From positions 1 to 25,224 of the forward strand of contig CANQZZ010000008.1 of NCBI GenBank assembly GCA_947628465.1: 25,224 nt of DNA, given 5' to 3'. The translations under genes and the position numbers were made by a program. The stretch comes from an uncultured Clostridia bacterium. Lineage in GTDB: Bacteria; Bacillota_A; Clostridia; TANB77; CAG-508. Shown here in pieces: positions 25,209 to 25,224 of the stretch. Positions within the stretch are counted from its first letter, which is position 1. Every line of letters begins with the position of its first letter. Under the pieces are notes generated by a model that was given only the letters and a program-made list of their open reading frames with translations, did not search any database and was not told where the DNA came from.

Positions 25209-25224
25209 ATGGCAACATTAAATC
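25209..25224 (+). CDS. Start of a next gene, cut by window edge
   Basis: ATG 25209 with AAAGGATG upstream; only five codons (MATLN) are visible. It is too short to identify. It begins 63 bp after pcrA. Confidence 0.4.

Overview
The window is strongly AT-rich DNA of Gram-positive, Clostridia-like character. The features that point there are AGGAGG-type ribosome binding sites, a LemA family protein, a BofC-like protein, a cohesin/dockerin pair, a sortase-type anchor and a ClpC-type ATPase without the usual Clp_N domain. Stops are nearly all TAA, and arginine is mostly AGA. An uncultured gut Clostridia member is my best guess; that is inference.

Layout. 1-2353: 3' part of comEC (natural transformation channel). 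2401-2996: hicAB toxin-antitoxin pair behind a perfect 20-bp palindrome. 3053-3652: BofC-like membrane-anchored protein with a terminator. 3996-9419: surface module of two secreted dockerin proteins (one GLUG-repeat, one leucine-rich-repeat) and a cohesin protein with a sortase-like MPYTG anchor. 9471-12386 (minus): clpC-like gene with an N-terminal zinc finger, then pgsA. 12524-13342: RsiV-like (DUF3298) extracytoplasmic protein. 13423-14631 (minus): HtrA protease. 14867-16697: accessory island with a broken small ORF, a COG2865-type ATP-binding regulator and a helicase remnant. 16871-18263: prepilin-like protein ending in an FGE/C-type-lectin domain whose last ~40 codons look like a diversity-generating-retroelement variable region. 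18548-25145: second prepilin, then rnhB, lemA, a DUF3137 gene, pyrimidine-nucleoside phosphorylase, low-molecular-weight phosphatase and pcrA, closely packed as one operon. 25209: start of the next gene.

The main observation is a decoding anomaly. Five otherwise intact genes (comEC, the GLUG-dockerin gene, the variable-region prepilin, the phosphatase and pcrA) are interrupted by +1 frameshifts, seven in all. At each one the upstream frame reads exactly into a CGG codon; skipping the C and continuing at GGN restores the conserved protein with a glycine. I checked every CGG in the plus-strand genes and every CCG in the minus-strand genes by eye: no CGG is used as an ordinary in-frame arginine codon anywhere in the window. 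Several affected glycines are invariant (the Walker A GSGKT of PcrA, the HHG of ComEC). The simplest reading is that CGG is unassigned here and the ribosome moves +1, or that CGGN is read as a four-base glycine codon.

The surface genes make a coherent set. The cohesin protein would be covalently held to the cell wall and could dock the two dockerin proteins made just upstream, giving a small cell-surface complex of adhesion-type rather than enzymatic modules. The variable-region prepilin adds a potentially diversified ligand-binding protein; no reverse transcriptase is present in this window, so any diversification would act from elsewhere in the genome.
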